Notes: a model not told the origin generated them from the sequence alone. A DNA stretch of 64,000 bases from Terriglobus aquaticus (GCF_025685415.1 NZ_JAGSYB010000001.1:3720001-3784000), one strand, 5' to 3'. Shown: positions 20,900-30,333, numbered from the stretch's first letter. Made by a program: numbers and translations.

Positions 20900-23800
20900 T
20901 TGAGCACTGCAGAGATCACACGTCCCATTCCGAAGCGTCGCAAGCCGGGTTCCGCGACGGATCCGCTCTGGTACAAGGACGCGATCATCTATGAGCTGCA
21001 CGTCAAGGCGTTCAACGACTCGAACGGCGACGGCTACGGCGACTTCCAGGGCATCATCCAGAAGCTGGACTACCTGCAAAGCCTCGGTGTGACGTGCATC
21101 TGGGTGTTGCCGTTCTTTCCGTCGCCGCAGCGCGATGACGGATACGACATCAGCGATTACATGTCGGTGAACCCCAATTACGGGACCATCGACGATTTTC
21201 AGCAGTTCCTCGATCAGGCTCACGCCCGCGGTATGCAGGTGATGATCGAGCTGGTCATCAATCACACCAGCGATCAGCACCCGTGGTTCCAGGCGGCACG
21301 CAACTCGCCCAAAGGCTCGCCCGAGCGCGAGATGTATGTCTGGTCCGACACGGACAAGCTGTACTCCGGCGTTCGCATCATCTTTACGGATACCGAGAAG
21401 TCCAATTGGACCTGGGATCCGGTTGCGGGACAGTACTACTGGCATCGCTTCTTTTCGCACCAGCCCGATTTGAACTTCGACAACCCGCGCGTGATGGAAG
21501 AAGTGCTGAATGCCATGCGCTTCTGGATGGACATGGGCGTGGATGGTCTGCGCCTCGACGCGATTCCGTACCTGGTGGAGCGCGACGGTACCAGTTGCGA
21601 GAACGTGCCCGAAACGCACGTGGTTATCAAGCAGATCCGCGCGGCTATTGACGCGGAGTACGAAAATCGCATGGTGCTGGCCGAGGCAAACATGTGGCCA
21701 GACGACGTGCGTCCCTATTTCGGCGACGGCGACGAGTGCCAGATGGCGTTCCACTTTCCGTTGATGCCGCGCATCTACATGGCACTGCGGCAGGAAGATC
21801 GCCTGCCGATCACGGAAATCATGGCGCGTACGCCGGAGATCCCGGCGAACTGTCAGTGGGGCCTTTTCCTGCGGAACCATGACGAGCTGACGCTCGAGAT
21901 GGTCACGGACGACGAGCGTGACTACATGTGGTTGGCCTACTCGGCCGACCCGCGCATGCGCATCAACGTCGGCATCCGCCGCCGCCTGGCTCCGCTGCTC
22001 GACAACAACCGGCGGCGCATCGAGCTGCTGAACTCGCTACTGCTGTCGTTCCCGGGCACACCGATCCTCTACTACGGTGACGAGATCGGTATGGGCGACA
22101 ACATCTACCTGGGCGACCGCAACGGCGTTCGTACACCCATGCAGTGGAACAGCGATCGCAACGCCGGCTTCAGTCGCGCCGTTCCGGCCATGCTGTATTC
22201 GCCCGTGATCATGGATCCGATCTGGGGCTATGAGGCGATCAACGTCGAAGCGCAGGAGAGCGACACCAGCTCGTTGCTGCACTGGACGCGCAACATGATC
22301 GCGCTGCGCAAGCTGTTCCAGGTGTTCGGTCGTGGCACGCAGGAGTTCCTGAAGCCGGAAAATCGCAAGGTGCTCGCCTATCTTCGCGAGTACGAAGGCG
22401 AGCACGTAGTGTGCGTCGCCAACCTGTCCCGCTTTGCGCAGCCCGTCACGCTGGACCTTTCGCGCTTTGCCGGAATGGTGCCAGTCGAAATGCTGGGCTA
22501 CGTCCCATTTCCCAAGATCGACTCCACGCCGTACGCTCTCACCCTGGCGCCCTATGGGTTCATCTGGCTGGAACTGCAGCCGGCCCGGACGGTCGAAGAA
22601 GAGGGCGGCACGCCCGAGCAGATTGCAAAGGAAGTAACCTTGCCCGCCAACGACATCGAAAGCGTGCTGACCGGTGCCGGCGCCCAACTGCTGCAGGAGT
22701 CATTCCTGCCGCGGTATATCTGCGGCCAGCGGTGGTTCGGAGCCAAGTCGCGCCAGATCCGCAACGTGTGCATTCTGGACTCCATTCGACTGGATTCCAC
22801 CGACGCGGCGCTGCTGCTGCTGGAGGTGCAATACAGCGACGGCGGACCGCACGACCAGTACACGCTTCCGCTAGCGGTGCGCCGCGTGGCGGGAGATGTC
22901 AGCTATCCGGAAGCCTCTGTGGTCGCAAAGCTCTACAACCCGGACTACTCGGGCGTTCTTCTGGACGGCCTGATCCTGCCGGAAGTGCGCGATTACTTCC
23001 TGCAGGCGATTGGCGCCGGTGTGCAGCAGCAGACGGCGCACGGCGGCACGCTGCAGGGCCTTGCCAGTTCTGCCTTCTCGCGGCTGCGGGGCGACGGCTT
23101 GCTGGAATCGCGCAAGAGCTCGGCCGAACAGAGCAACAGCAGCATGTTCTTTGGCGACCGGCTCATTCTGAAGCTGTTCCGCCGTCTGCAGCCAGGGGAA
23201 AATCCGGACGCAGAGATCGGCCGATTCCTGACCGAAGTCGCGCACTACGAACACATCGCGCCCTTCGCCGGCGAACTGGTGTACACGCCGGCCGACACCG
23301 ATGGCGTTGCCGGCCAGCCAACCACGGTCGGCCTGCTGCAGGGCCTAGTCAAGAACAACGGCGATGGCTGGTACTGGACGCTGGACCAGATCAAGGATGG
23401 CAGCGCCACCTACAACGACGCGGCACGTCTGCTGGGCCGTCGCACTGCGGAAATGCACCTGGCTTTGGCAACGCCCACAAACAACGCAGCGTTTGCCGCG
23501 GAAGCCACAACGGCAGAGGCCCTGGCAGCCGATGCGGAACGACTGGAGGCGCAGATCGCTGCGGCTCTGCAGGCCGTGCGGTCGCGCATGACGACGTTGA
23601 GCGAAGACCTGCTCACGCCCGCAGCTACGCTGATCGCACATCGGAACGATTTGCACGCCGTGGCAGCGCAGCTTCGCACGCTGAACCCGCAGGAAGCTGG
23701 CATGCGCACCCGCATTCATGGTGATTACCACCTGGGCCAGGTTTTGCGTACGGAAAGCGACTTCGTTCTGCTCGACTTCGAGGGTGAGCCAGCCCGGTCG

Positions 23801-24145
23801 CTCGAAGAGCGTCGGGCCAAGCAGTCGCCGTTGCGCGATGTCGCTGGAATGCTGCGCTCGTTCTCTTACGCGGGTGTGGCTGGTTTCGGCGTTGACACCG
23901 AGCGCGAGGAGCAGCGCCGCAGATGGGAGCAGGACGCCTCGGCCGCGTTCCTGGCGGGATATCGCGAAGCGTATCCGCAGGGGTCCGATCACACGGGCAG
24001 CGCGGCTGTTGCGCCGCAGTTACTGCGCGCGTTTCTGCTGGAGAAGTCGCTCTACGAACTCATGTATGAATTGAACAACCGGCCTGATTGGATCAGCATT
24101 CCCTTGCAGGGCATTCTGGAGCTGCTGGAGCAACGCGAAAGGTAG
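20900..24145 (+). CDS. treS: Trehalose synthase-maltokinase fusion, TreS-Pep2 (1081 aa)
   Basis: The N-terminal GH13 domain (about 1-570) interconverts maltose and trehalose. Its triad is visible as D220 (in DGLRLDAIPYL), E262 (LAEANMWP) and D328 (FLRNHDEL). The C-terminal part (about 600-1081) is a maltokinase making maltose-1-phosphate with ATP. It shows RWFGAKSRQIRN, the catalytic-loop HGDYHLGQVL at 940-949 and the metal site DFEGEP at 959. The fused form feeds the GlgE alpha-glucan pathway. TTG at 20900 is chosen because GGGGAG lies seven bases upstream. A TTG at 20861 would add 13 unconserved residues. The next gene starts three bases after the stop. Confidence 0.93.
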   Translation: MSTAEITRPIPKRRKPGSATDPLWYKDAIIYELHVKAFNDSNGDGYGDFQGIIQKLDYLQSLGVTCIWVLPFFPSPQRDDGYDISDYMSVNPNYGTIDDFQQFLDQAHARGMQVMIELVINHTSDQHPWFQAARNSPKGSPEREMYVWSDTDKLYSGVRIIFTDTEKSNWTWDPVAGQYYWHRFFSHQPDLNFDNPRVMEEVLNAMRFWMDMGVDGLRLDAIPYLVERDGTSCENVPETHVVIKQIRAAIDAEYENRMVLAEANMWPDDVRPYFGDGDECQMAFHFPLMPRIYMALRQEDRLPITEIMARTPEIPANCQWGLFLRNHDELTLEMVTDDERDYMWLAYSADPRMRINVGIRRRLAPLLDNNRRRIELLNSLLLSFPGTPILYYGDEIGMGDNIYLGDRNGVRTPMQWNSDRNAGFSRAVPAMLYSPVIMDPIWGYEAINVEAQESDTSSLLHWTRNMIALRKLFQVFGRGTQEFLKPENRKVLAYLREYEGEHVVCVANLSRFAQPVTLDLSRFAGMVPVEMLGYVPFPKIDSTPYALTLAPYGFIWLELQPARTVEEEGGTPEQIAKEVTLPANDIESVLTGAGAQLLQESFLPRYICGQRWFGAKSRQIRNVCILDSIRLDSTDAALLLLEVQYSDGGPHDQYTLPLAVRRVAGDVSYPEASVVAKLYNPDYSGVLLDGLILPEVRDYFLQAIGAGVQQQTAHGGTLQGLASSAFSRLRGDGLLESRKSSAEQSNSSMFFGDRLILKLFRRLQPGENPDAEIGRFLTEVAHYEHIAPFAGELVYTPADTDGVAGQPTTVGLLQGLVKNNGDGWYWTLDQIKDGSATYNDAARLLGRRTAEMHLALATPTNNAAFAAEATTAEALAADAERLEAQIAAALQAVRSRMTTLSEDLLTPAATLIAHRNDLHAVAAQLRTLNPQEAGMRTRIHGDYHLGQVLRTESDFVLLDFEGEPARSLEERRAKQSPLRDVAGMLRSFSYAGVAGFGVDTEREEQRRRWEQDASAAFLAGYREAYPQGSDHTGSAAVAPQLLRAFLLEKSLYELMYELNNRPDWISIPLQGILELLEQRER

Positions 24146-24147
24146 CC

Positions 24148-25398
24148 ATGGCACTGGAGCAAACAATCACCGCAGAGCAGGAATCGCACGACCAGGCACA
24201 CGTCTCGGGCAGCAACACAGAGGTGCCGTTTGTGATCGCTCTGGGGACGTCCTACCTGGACGCAGCGCCGGAACAGATCGCGGCGCTGCTGCCCTGGCTA
24301 CGCACGGTGGTCGGGGCCACCCAGCGTGAGGTGCTGGTCGGGTATCCCGTGACCCACAGCGGTGCGACCTCCGAGCAGCAGGACGGGTTTCTACTGCAGC
24401 CGTTTGTGGCGAATGCGGGTGCCGCCGACTCCGTGGTGCAGACCGCAAACGCCTGGCTTAGTGCGTATGAACTGGTGCGTGCACACGGAGCTCGTTGCTG
24501 CCTGATTCTGGGCGGCGAAGCGCAAAGCCTGGATGCCCAAGCGGCCGCATCGCTGCTGGATGCCGTGAGCAGCGGTGGCGCCGACTTGGCGGTGCCGCGT
24601 TACAACCTGCCCACCAACCAGGGCTTGCTCAATGCGGCGGTGCTATCGCCGCTCTCACGCGCGGTATTCAACGCAGATCTGCGGTTCCCGCTGGCGCTCG
24701 ACTTTGCCTGCTCCGCTCGCATGGCGGAACGCATGGCCGCCGCAGCGCAGCGGTTCACCTCCAACGCTCAGCCGGACGCCGTTCTGTGGCCAGTGGGCGA
24801 GGCGGCCGTGGCGGGCTATACGCTTGCTGAGATCGCTGCCGGACCGAGGGCGCTTCCCCAAGTCGACCAGGATCTCGGTACCATTCTCATCCGCGTCGCC
24901 GGTTCCATGTTTGCGGATGTAGAGGCAAAGGCCACCTTCTGGCAGCGCACGCGGCCGGCGACTCCGGTGCTTCGGGCCGATGGCGGCCTGTCCACCGCAC
25001 CAGCGTTGGCCGACTCGCCTTCCGCGGAAGAAATCCAGTCTCTGGTGGAAAGCTTCCGCGTGGGCTACAGCAATCTGCATGAGATCTGGTCGCTCGTGCT
25101 GCCGCCCAACACTCTGGTCGCGCTGAAGCGCCTGTCTGCCGCGCCGGTGGAGTCCTTCCAGCTACCGGACAGCACCTGGGTCCGCATTGTGTACGACTTT
25201 GTGCTGGCGCATCGGCTCAGAACTATCGCTCGCAACCACCTGATGGGCGCCTTTGCCCCGCTCTATCTGGCGTGGGTGGCTTCGCACCTGGCGCAAAGCC
25301 GGGGCGATGCGCACGTAGAAGCTTTGGCCCGCGCCTTTGAGGCGGACAAGCCATACCTGGTATCTCGCTGGCGCTGGCCCGACCGGTTCAACCCGTAA
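24148..25398 (+). CDS. Degenerate glycosyltransferase-like protein linked to treS (416 aa)
   Basis: The overall layout resembles GT81-type glucosyl/mannosylglycerate synthases. These share a Rossmann-like N-terminus, a mid-section with LPTNQGLLNAAVLSPLSRAV, the strand LRFPLALDFACSARMAE, and the C-terminal helical segment TWVRIVYDFVLAHRLR...PLYLAWVAS. However, the metal-binding D-x-D expected near residue 122 reads GGE. The usual GGDF element reads ALDF (D185). It may be a catalytically altered or non-catalytic relative. ATG at 24148 has AAAGG upstream and lies two bases after treS, so the two are co-transcribed, pointing to trehalose, glycogen or compatible-solute metabolism. Confidence 0.5.
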   Translation: MALEQTITAEQESHDQAHVSGSNTEVPFVIALGTSYLDAAPEQIAALLPWLRTVVGATQREVLVGYPVTHSGATSEQQDGFLLQPFVANAGAADSVVQTANAWLSAYELVRAHGARCCLILGGEAQSLDAQAAASLLDAVSSGGADLAVPRYNLPTNQGLLNAAVLSPLSRAVFNADLRFPLALDFACSARMAERMAAAAQRFTSNAQPDAVLWPVGEAAVAGYTLAEIAAGPRALPQVDQDLGTILIRVAGSMFADVEAKATFWQRTRPATPVLRADGGLSTAPALADSPSAEEIQSLVESFRVGYSNLHEIWSLVLPPNTLVALKRLSAAPVESFQLPDSTWVRIVYDFVLAHRLRTIARNHLMGAFAPLYLAWVASHLAQSRGDAHVEALARAFEADKPYLVSRWRWPDRFNP

Positions 25399-25468
25399 GT
25401 TGTCGAGCGCGCCGGAACTGATCTGAAGCCCATCCGCTAACCGCCACATGGTGGCGAGGAGACAAACA

Positions 25469-26197
25469 ATGCTTTCCCAGATGAAAGACGCACTCGTCGG
25501 GTCTACACAGAGCGTGCTTGTAAAGCTGGCGAACTTCCTGCCCGCCGCGCTCGCACTTCTGATCGCGATTGCTCTGTTTGCCCTGATCGGCGCGGGGCTC
25601 AGTTGGCTTGTGCGGCGCCTGCTTGGCCGCGTCAAATTCGACGAGCGCGCGGACCGTGGTACAGTCGGCGTCTCGGACTGGTCGCCCTCGCACTCGCCCA
25701 CGCTGCTGGTCGGTCGCATCGTGTTCTGGGCCTGCACGCTCCTGGGCGTCGTCGTTGGTATCTCCGCCTTTGACGCCGCTTCGTCCACCTACAATCTCAC
25801 ACCCTTCTTCCTGCCCTACCTGGCGCATGGTGTTGGAGCGTTCCTCATCGCGGTCGCCGGCATCATCGTCGCGCGGTACCTGTCGCGTTCCATCCTGATC
25901 AACGCGTCCAACGCCAAGCTGCAGTATGCCCGCCTGCTTTCCCTGGGGGCGAAGTACCTGGTGCTGGTCTTTACCGGCGCCATGGTGCTGGATCACATCG
26001 GCATTGGTGGAACCATCGTGGACCTTGGCTTCGGCATCCTCTTCGGGGGCATGGTGCTGACGCTTGCGCTTGCCGTGGGTCTTGGCTCTCGCGAAGTCGT
26101 TGCGCGATCCATTGAACGGAGCGCCGACCGCTCCACGCCCATCGACACCGCGGCACGCACCTCGGCCGATCCCGCACGCACCATCCGCCACTTCTAG
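25469..26197 (+). CDS. Mechanosensitive-channel-like TM-helix repeat protein (242 aa)
   Basis: A membrane protein with about five hydrophobic segments. The central and C-terminal repeats (LVFTGAMVLDHIGIG...GILFGGMVLTLALAVGLGSRE) match the conserved TM helix found in small MscS-related proteins. The Gly-rich GLGSREVV after the last segment resembles the pore-helix end, but the cytoplasmic beta domain of MscS is missing. ATG at 25469 has GAGGAG at good spacing, and an ATG seven codons upstream is less likely. It lies 70 bases after the treS-linked gene and three bases before the PIG-L gene, so it may belong to the same transcript. An osmotic role is a plausible inference. Confidence 0.65.
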   Translation: MLSQMKDALVGSTQSVLVKLANFLPAALALLIAIALFALIGAGLSWLVRRLLGRVKFDERADRGTVGVSDWSPSHSPTLLVGRIVFWACTLLGVVVGISAFDAASSTYNLTPFFLPYLAHGVGAFLIAVAGIIVARYLSRSILINASNAKLQYARLLSLGAKYLVLVFTGAMVLDHIGIGGTIVDLGFGILFGGMVLTLALAVGLGSREVVARSIERSADRSTPIDTAARTSADPARTIRHF

Positions 26198-26200
26198 CGG

Positions 26201-26896
26201 ATGGGTGTGATCGTTCCAATCACCTTAGAGCCCGAGTGGCAGGCAGCCCTTTCTGCAGTGCCCTCCTGGCAGCCGCCGCTTGTGCCCACTGTGGTCGTCG
26301 CGCCCCACCCGGACGACGAAACTCTGGCCGCCGGGGGCCTGATCGCCCACCTGCGCGAGCGGGAAACAGACGTCCGCGTCATTGCCGCGACGGACGGCGA
26401 ACACGCGTATGAGGGCGAGACCGGGCTTGGCCCCATCAGGGAAGTGGAGCAGCAGCAGGCGCTTGAGCGGCTCGGTGTCGAGGCGAACTCGATCCACCGT
26501 CTCCGCCTCTGCGATAGCGGCTTGTCTGCCCTTGAGACGGAGTTGGCACTAGCGATGGAGCCACTCCTCCGGGATGCCCGCCACATCGTGGCGCCATGGC
26601 CGCATGACTTCCACCCGGACCACGAAGTCACAGGCCGTGTTGCCCTGGCCTTGGCGAACCGGCTTGGCATCCCGCTCACTTGGTACTTCTTTTGGACGTG
26701 GCACCGCGGCCGGCCCGATCTACTGCACGGACTTCCGCTGCGAAAGCTCCTGCTGAGCGCTGCGGAACAGCAGGCCAAGCGCGAAGCACTCGCTTTCCAT
26801 GTCTCGCAACTGCAACACAGCAGCGGAGAGCCCATCTTGCCTGAGAACCTGCTGGAGCCTGCCTGGAGATCGTTTGAGGTATTTTTACCCGCATGA
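26201..26896 (+). CDS. PIG-L family deacetylase (231 aa)
   Basis: A zinc-dependent deacetylase of the LmbE/PIG-L family, which removes acetyl groups from N-acetylglucosamine-containing molecules. The metal-binding and catalytic motif APHPDDET is at residues 34-41, and the second motif FHPDHEVTG (H138, D140, H141) completes the site. Length is typical. It starts three bases after the preceding stop codon. Its last codons overlap the next gene in an ATGA arrangement, so it is the first member of a translationally coupled set with a methyltransferase, a GT2 and an acyl-CoA-dehydrogenase-like gene. Confidence 0.9.
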   Translation: MGVIVPITLEPEWQAALSAVPSWQPPLVPTVVVAPHPDDETLAAGGLIAHLRERETDVRVIAATDGEHAYEGETGLGPIREVEQQQALERLGVEANSIHRLRLCDSGLSALETELALAMEPLLRDARHIVAPWPHDFHPDHEVTGRVALALANRLGIPLTWYFFWTWHRGRPDLLHGLPLRKLLLSAAEQQAKREALAFHVSQLQHSSGEPILPENLLEPAWRSFEVFLPA

Positions 26897-27477
26897 TCTT
26901 CCGCAAAAAGCTCGACCCCTCCAGCGCGAGTTTTTTTGAGCAGAAGTACAGGAAGACCGCCGATCCCTGGAACTTCGAAAAGAGCCAGTATGAGCAGGCG
27001 CGCTACGACGCCATCATCGCTGCCCTGGCAGGCAGGCGCTATCACAAGGCGTTCGAGCCCGGGTGTTCCGTGGGAGCTCTCACAGCCAAGCTGCTGACCG
27101 TCTGTGATCAGGTGGAAGCGATCGACTTTGCTGCTTCCGCGATCGCAACCGCGCGTCAGCGTAATCCCGATCCGCGAGCGCATTTCCAGGTGATGAGCTT
27201 GCCGGAACGTTTGCCGCTTCTCGGCTTCGACCTGATCGTGCTCAGCGAGATCGGATACTACTTCACGGCCGAGCAATGGAGTGAGTATGTCGACTCCATC
27301 GTCTCGACTTCGGCGCCCGGTTCCACTCTCATCGCAGCACACTGGCTTGGTGTTTCACAGGATCACCGTTTGTCCGGAGACGAGGTCCACGCCACTCTGC
27401 GAGCGCACCCCAACTTGCATCTACAGCACGAGGAGCGCCATCCGGCGTTTCGCTTAGATCGGTTGGAGCGCAGTTGA
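26893..27477 (+). CDS. NodS-like SAM-dependent methyltransferase (194 aa)
   Basis: A class I methyltransferase resembling NodS, which N-methylates the deacetylated end of chitooligosaccharides. The N-terminal segment FFEQKYRKTADPWNFEKSQY is highly characteristic of that family. The SAM-binding loop is FEPGCSVGALTAKL, followed by an acidic VEAIDFA strand and the LPLLGFDLIVLSEIGYYF motif. The start overlaps the PIG-L stop (ATGA). GT2 starts directly after its TGA. The deacetylase-methyltransferase order parallels NodB-NodS chemistry, but the substrate here is unknown. Confidence 0.85.
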   Translation: MIFRKKLDPSSASFFEQKYRKTADPWNFEKSQYEQARYDAIIAALAGRRYHKAFEPGCSVGALTAKLLTVCDQVEAIDFAASAIATARQRNPDPRAHFQVMSLPERLPLLGFDLIVLSEIGYYFTAEQWSEYVDSIVSTSAPGSTLIAAHWLGVSQDHRLSGDEVHATLRAHPNLHLQHEERHPAFRLDRLERS

Positions 27478-28218
27478 ATGAGTCGAAACGGTAAGCCTGC
27501 TCAAGGCTGTGCAGACTTGCGTCACGTGGCAGTCCTGATTCCAGCGCGCAATGAGGAACAGTTACTTCCGCGCTGTCTGCGATCTGTTCAGATCGCACGC
27601 ACGTCGCTGCCGTCCGATTTCACAAGCGATGTGGTCGTGGTCTCCGATCGCTCCAGCGACCGAACGCGCGAGATTGCCGAAGAGATCCTTGGACATTCGG
27701 GTGCAGTCGTCTGCACCAGCGCGGGTGTGGTTGGCATGGCGCGCGCATTGGCCGCACGCGTTGCACTGCAGCGCTTTAGCGGTCTGGCGGCAGGATGTTG
27801 GTTCGCCAACACGGACGCGGACTGCGAGGTGCCGCCTACCTGGCTAACCGATCAACTGCGCCTTGCCCGTGACGGCGCCGACGCGGTCGCAGGCATTGTC
27901 GACGTGCATGACTTCTCGGAACACCGGGCACATGTTGCGCTTCGCTTTCGTGACACGTATTGCGTCAACGCAGACGGAACTCATCCGCATGTTCACGGAG
28001 CCAACCTCGGCGTCCGGGCGGATGCCTACTTGCGGGCCGGCGGCTGGGCGGCCATTGCCACTGCCGAAGACCACGATTTGTGGGGCCGGTTGCACGGTAG
28101 CGGTCATGCGCGCGTGAGCGATGCCGCTCTGCAGGTGATCACCAGCGGGCGACGCGTAGGCCGCGCGCCGCACGGCTTCGCCGATGCCCTGGCAGCACAT
28201 AACGGCTGCGCCGCGTGA
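27478..28218 (+). CDS. Family 2 glycosyltransferase (246 aa)
   Basis: A GT-A glycosyltransferase. The nucleotide-binding N-terminus is VAVLIPARNEEQLLPRCLRS, the metal-binding D-x-D is in NTDADCEVPPTW, and HGANLGVRADAYLRAGG plus the EDHDLWGRL acceptor loop complete the catalytic set. There are no membrane segments, so it is a soluble or peripheral enzyme rather than a processive synthase. It starts immediately after the methyltransferase stop codon. Its own stop overlaps the next start in GTGA. Nucleotide sugar and acceptor cannot be predicted from sequence. Confidence 0.88.
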   Translation: MSRNGKPAQGCADLRHVAVLIPARNEEQLLPRCLRSVQIARTSLPSDFTSDVVVVSDRSSDRTREIAEEILGHSGAVVCTSAGVVGMARALAARVALQRFSGLAAGCWFANTDADCEVPPTWLTDQLRLARDGADAVAGIVDVHDFSEHRAHVALRFRDTYCVNADGTHPHVHGANLGVRADAYLRAGGWAAIATAEDHDLWGRLHGSGHARVSDAALQVITSGRRVGRAPHGFADALAAHNGCAA

Positions 28219-29165
28219 CGTCGCAAGCGGCGTTCCTGGAACGCGTGCGAGCCGTGTGCGATCGTAGCCTGCCGCACCTCGGCGGTGGCGAAACGCCGCA
28301 GCGTCACGCGGTTCTCTTTGACATCGGCGAAGAGGACCTGAGTCTGGCCAAGATCGCCGAGGCTCATTTCGATGCCCAGGCCATCCTCGACGAAGCCCGC
28401 TTGTCTCCGGAAGACGGAGCCATTTACGCGGTGTGGGCCAGCGAGGTGCCCGGCCAAGGCCTCGAACTGCTGCGCGGGATCGGCTCAGCGGATTGCATCA
28501 CCGGTGGAAAGCCGTTCTGTAGCGGAGCCACGCTGGTCGATCGAGCGCTGGTCACCGTAGCGCATCCAGAGCCGCTGCTGGTGGAAGTGGACCTGCGTCG
28601 CGCGCGCGGAACAGTCGATTGGGATCTGTCCCAATGGAGCACCGAAGCCTTCCGCCTGACATGCACGGGAGCGGTGCGGTTTCAGCAGACTTCTGTGGAG
28701 CGTGTCGTTGGGGCTGCCGGCTTCTATCTCGATCGGCCCGGCTTCTGGCACGGTGCCTGCGGTCCCGCAGCGTGCTGGGCGGGCGGAGCAGCGGGCCTGC
28801 TTCACTTTGCGCGGCAAAGCAAGCGAAACGACGCACACACGGTCGCACATCGTGCGGCCATGGAGGCTAACGTCTGGACGATGCGCACGCTCCTGACGCA
28901 GGCCGGTGTTGAGATCGACCAAGCACCCGGCGACCGCGGAGCAGCACACGTGCGAGCTCTGCGTTTGCGCCACATGGTGGAGCAGCTTGCCGACGACACG
29001 TTGCAGCGATTCAGCCGCGCATACGGTCCACACCCGCTTGCCATGGACCCCGCGATGAGCCGGCGGTGCGCGGAGCTGAATCTGTTCCTACGGCAATGCC
29101 ATGGCGAGCGCGACCTGGAAGCACTGGGCCGTGCCGAGGCGGAGTTGCAAGCCGCTCGAGCGTAG
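28215..29165 (+). CDS. Acyl-CoA-dehydrogenase-like protein (316 aa)
   Basis: This resembles acyl-CoA dehydrogenases (LRGIGSADCITGGKPFCSGA, then a beta domain and a C-terminal helical bundle with MEANVWTMRTLLTQ). At 316 residues it is about 60 shorter than typical enzymes, chiefly at the N-terminal helical domain, and the catalytic Glu could not be located. FAD-linked desaturation of an acyl chain is the family reaction, and a divergent or non-catalytic role is possible. The GTG start overlaps the GT2 stop. It ends the plus-strand module, seven bases from the convergent acyltransferase. Confidence 0.7.
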   Translation: MTSQAAFLERVRAVCDRSLPHLGGGETPQRHAVLFDIGEEDLSLAKIAEAHFDAQAILDEARLSPEDGAIYAVWASEVPGQGLELLRGIGSADCITGGKPFCSGATLVDRALVTVAHPEPLLVEVDLRRARGTVDWDLSQWSTEAFRLTCTGAVRFQQTSVERVVGAAGFYLDRPGFWHGACGPAACWAGGAAGLLHFARQSKRNDAHTVAHRAAMEANVWTMRTLLTQAGVEIDQAPGDRGAAHVRALRLRHMVEQLADDTLQRFSRAYGPHPLAMDPAMSRRCAELNLFLRQCHGERDLEALGRAEAELQAARA

Positions 29166-29172
29166 TCCCGGT

Positions 29173-30333
29173 TCAGCTGAAGCGTCGCTTCAACACACTC
29201 TGGATCTTCGGATCGATCCACAGCGCAAGCAGCGTGGCCAGGGCAAAGATCGTGAGCACCGCGCACGCGAAAGCGCCGTACCATCCCAACGCTGGATGCA
29301 GCTTCATGGTGATGGAGTAGCCGAGACGATTGTGCAGCAGGTATAGCGGGTAGGTGACCAGGCCCATGGCACGCAACGCGCTTACACCGCGCTTGCCGAG
29401 TCGATGCTGCAGGGCCCCGTTGTATCGCACGGAAGCCCAGATCATTCCCACGGTGCCAATCCAGATAGCTTCGGCGCCCCACTGCGGAAACCACATCTCC
29501 AGGTAGGGCTGAGCGATCGTTGCGTGATACCAGATTTCCATCAGGCAACCGGCAACGCTGATCGTCAGCGCGAGGGCGTGCTTCCAGCCGGCCCGGTACC
29601 CCGGCCGCAGCATGGCATCCCACACCAGCACGCCTGTTGCGAAGAAGCATCCATGCAGAATCAGCAGGCTTGGGTAAAACGAGAGATGCTGCAGCGACTT
29701 GTGAACGATCGTCCAAATGCGTCCCGACCAGAAGGGATCTGCCGTGACAAACGACCAGTACACAAAGCTAACGGTGCCAACCACCGTCATCGCGCGAGGT
29801 AGCCAGCGCAACCGCCTGCTTGCGATCAGGAGGAACACAAGCAGATAGAACGCGACCTCAACCGGCAGGGTCCAGAACGGATCGTCGATGTACTCGGTCA
29901 CGTGGCTGCCCGGCGTAAACACGATCGTTTCCAGCACGTCGCGGAACACTGCCGGCAAGGTCAACGCATGCATCCACAGTGCCGCGCCAGCGGCGACCAG
30001 GGCACACAGAACGCACATGGGCCACAACCGAAAGAAGCGATACTTCGCAAACTTCGCCGCTGAGACACTCTGCGCCGAGTACGCAATCACGAAGCCCGAG
30101 ATCACAAAGAAGATCTCAACGCCGATCCACCCGTAGCAGAACACGGGACGCAGTGGCATGAATGCCGTGGTCGGCATCACACCGCCATTGCGGCTGCGCA
30201 GCCACGAAGACACGATCAGGTGTGATCCCATCACCAGCAAGGCCGCTAGGAGGCGGAGCGCGTCGATGCCCACCACCTGCTTGCGCAAGGGTTGGTGTAC
30301 CGGCAGATCGTGGGAGGGAGGTTGCGACCTCAT
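29173..30333 (-). CDS. Acyltransferase family 3 membrane protein, OafA-like (386 aa)
   Basis: An integral-membrane O-acyltransferase with about ten hydrophobic segments. GIDALRLLAALLVMGSHL near the N-terminus contains the conserved His of the first helix. GWIGVEIFFVISGFVIAYS is the family's signature, and YPLYLLHNRLGYS is the C-terminal YxxHxxx-type element. Such proteins acetylate or acylate surface sugars such as O-antigen or Nod factors (NodX). The ATG at 30333 overlaps the TGA of the upstream acyltransferase (ATGA), so both are translated from one message. It is convergent with the GT2/PIG-L module across a seven-base gap. Confidence 0.85.
   Translation of the reverse strand: MRSQPPSHDLPVHQPLRKQVVGIDALRLLAALLVMGSHLIVSSWLRSRNGGVMPTTAFMPLRPVFCYGWIGVEIFFVISGFVIAYSAQSVSAAKFAKYRFFRLWPMCVLCALVAAGAALWMHALTLPAVFRDVLETIVFTPGSHVTEYIDDPFWTLPVEVAFYLLVFLLIASRRLRWLPRAMTVVGTVSFVYWSFVTADPFWSGRIWTIVHKSLQHLSFYPSLLILHGCFFATGVLVWDAMLRPGYRAGWKHALALTISVAGCLMEIWYHATIAQPYLEMWFPQWGAEAIWIGTVGMIWASVRYNGALQHRLGKRGVSALRAMGLVTYPLYLLHNRLGYSITMKLHPALGWYGAFACAVLTIFALATLLALWIDPKIQSVLKRRFS

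Noticed and set aside
24148-25398. Firm call as glucosylglycerate synthase
   Set aside because: The D-x-D metal-binding motif is replaced by GGE, so an active-enzyme name is not justified.
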